From: JBJHBY01 sp050485745 | GTDB taxonomy: Bacteria; Pseudomonadota; Gammaproteobacteria; Pseudomonadales; CAMLJR01 | Assembly: GCA_050485745.1 (NCBI GenBank) | Contig: JBJHBY010000234.1 | Span: 1-5,294 of the forward strand | Direction: 5' to 3' | Length of the DNA stretch: 5,294 nt | In this document: positions 5,261 through 5,294 of the stretch, in pieces | Position numbering within the stretch: position 1 is the first letter of the stretch | Layout of the letters: the number at the start of each line of letters is the position of its first letter | The notes under the pieces: generated by a model | Databases searched by the model: none | Told to the model about the DNA's origin: nothing | The model's input: the letters and a program-made list of their open reading frames with translations, nothing else | Made by a program: the position numbers and the translations under genes

Positions 5261-5294
5261 CTACGGCTGCGCGTTTCACGGCCGGGGCGCTGCG

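Larger units (their letters stand above)
5117..5294. other. Non-coding tail after the SDR gene
   Basis: Apart from the two inverted repeats, this 178-base stretch shows no gene I can support. Short matches such as TGGGGA (5127-5132) and TCCCCA (5160-5165) could form a weak stem just after the SDR stop. GC-rich sequence continues to the window end, so whatever follows the repeat begins beyond it. Confidence 0.5.

Overview
The window carries most of a bacterial coenzyme F420 biosynthesis operon on the minus strand, with a short-chain dehydrogenase/reductase (SDR) gene diverging from it on the plus strand. Base composition is GC-rich throughout. Two things suggest a Gram-negative, probably gammaproteobacterial, chromosome. 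The Cof proteins look, from memory, like the proteobacterial branch: a free-standing CofE, a CofC with a C-terminal tail, and an Fno-type NADPH:F420 oxidoreductase leading the operon. The right end also holds a GGGTTA...TAACCC hairpin of a kind common in Gammaproteobacteria. This placement is an inference, because no rRNA or marker gene is present.

Layout, in minus-strand transcription order: npdG (4044-3358), cofE (3304-2531), cofD (2499-1549), cofC (1547-825), then cofG or the CofG half of an fbiC fusion (828 to beyond base 1, truncated by the window). The genes are tightly packed. The gaps are 53, 31 and 1 bases, followed by a 4-base ATGA overlap, so co-transcription and translational coupling are likely. 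A 283-base divergent intergenic region (4045-4327) separates npdG from the SDR gene (4328-5116). The last 178 bases are non-coding and contain two inverted repeats.

Together the genes describe a nearly complete route. CofG (with CofH, expected beyond base 1) makes the deazaflavin FO. CofC activates a phosphorylated three-carbon acid with GTP. CofD transfers that phospho-acid to FO. CofE adds the glutamate tail. NpdG then exchanges hydride between NADPH and F420. CofE here has no C-terminal FMN reductase domain of the mycobacterial FbiB kind, which bears on which F420 variant is made. The SDR may share the regulatory region, but nothing in its sequence ties it to F420.

The main points for a second look are the F420 variant, a possible ribosome-site-masking hairpin in front of cofE, a 25-codon candidate small ORF in the divergent region, and the correct GTG start of cofD. 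I saw no CRISPR array, tRNA, rRNA or transposase.
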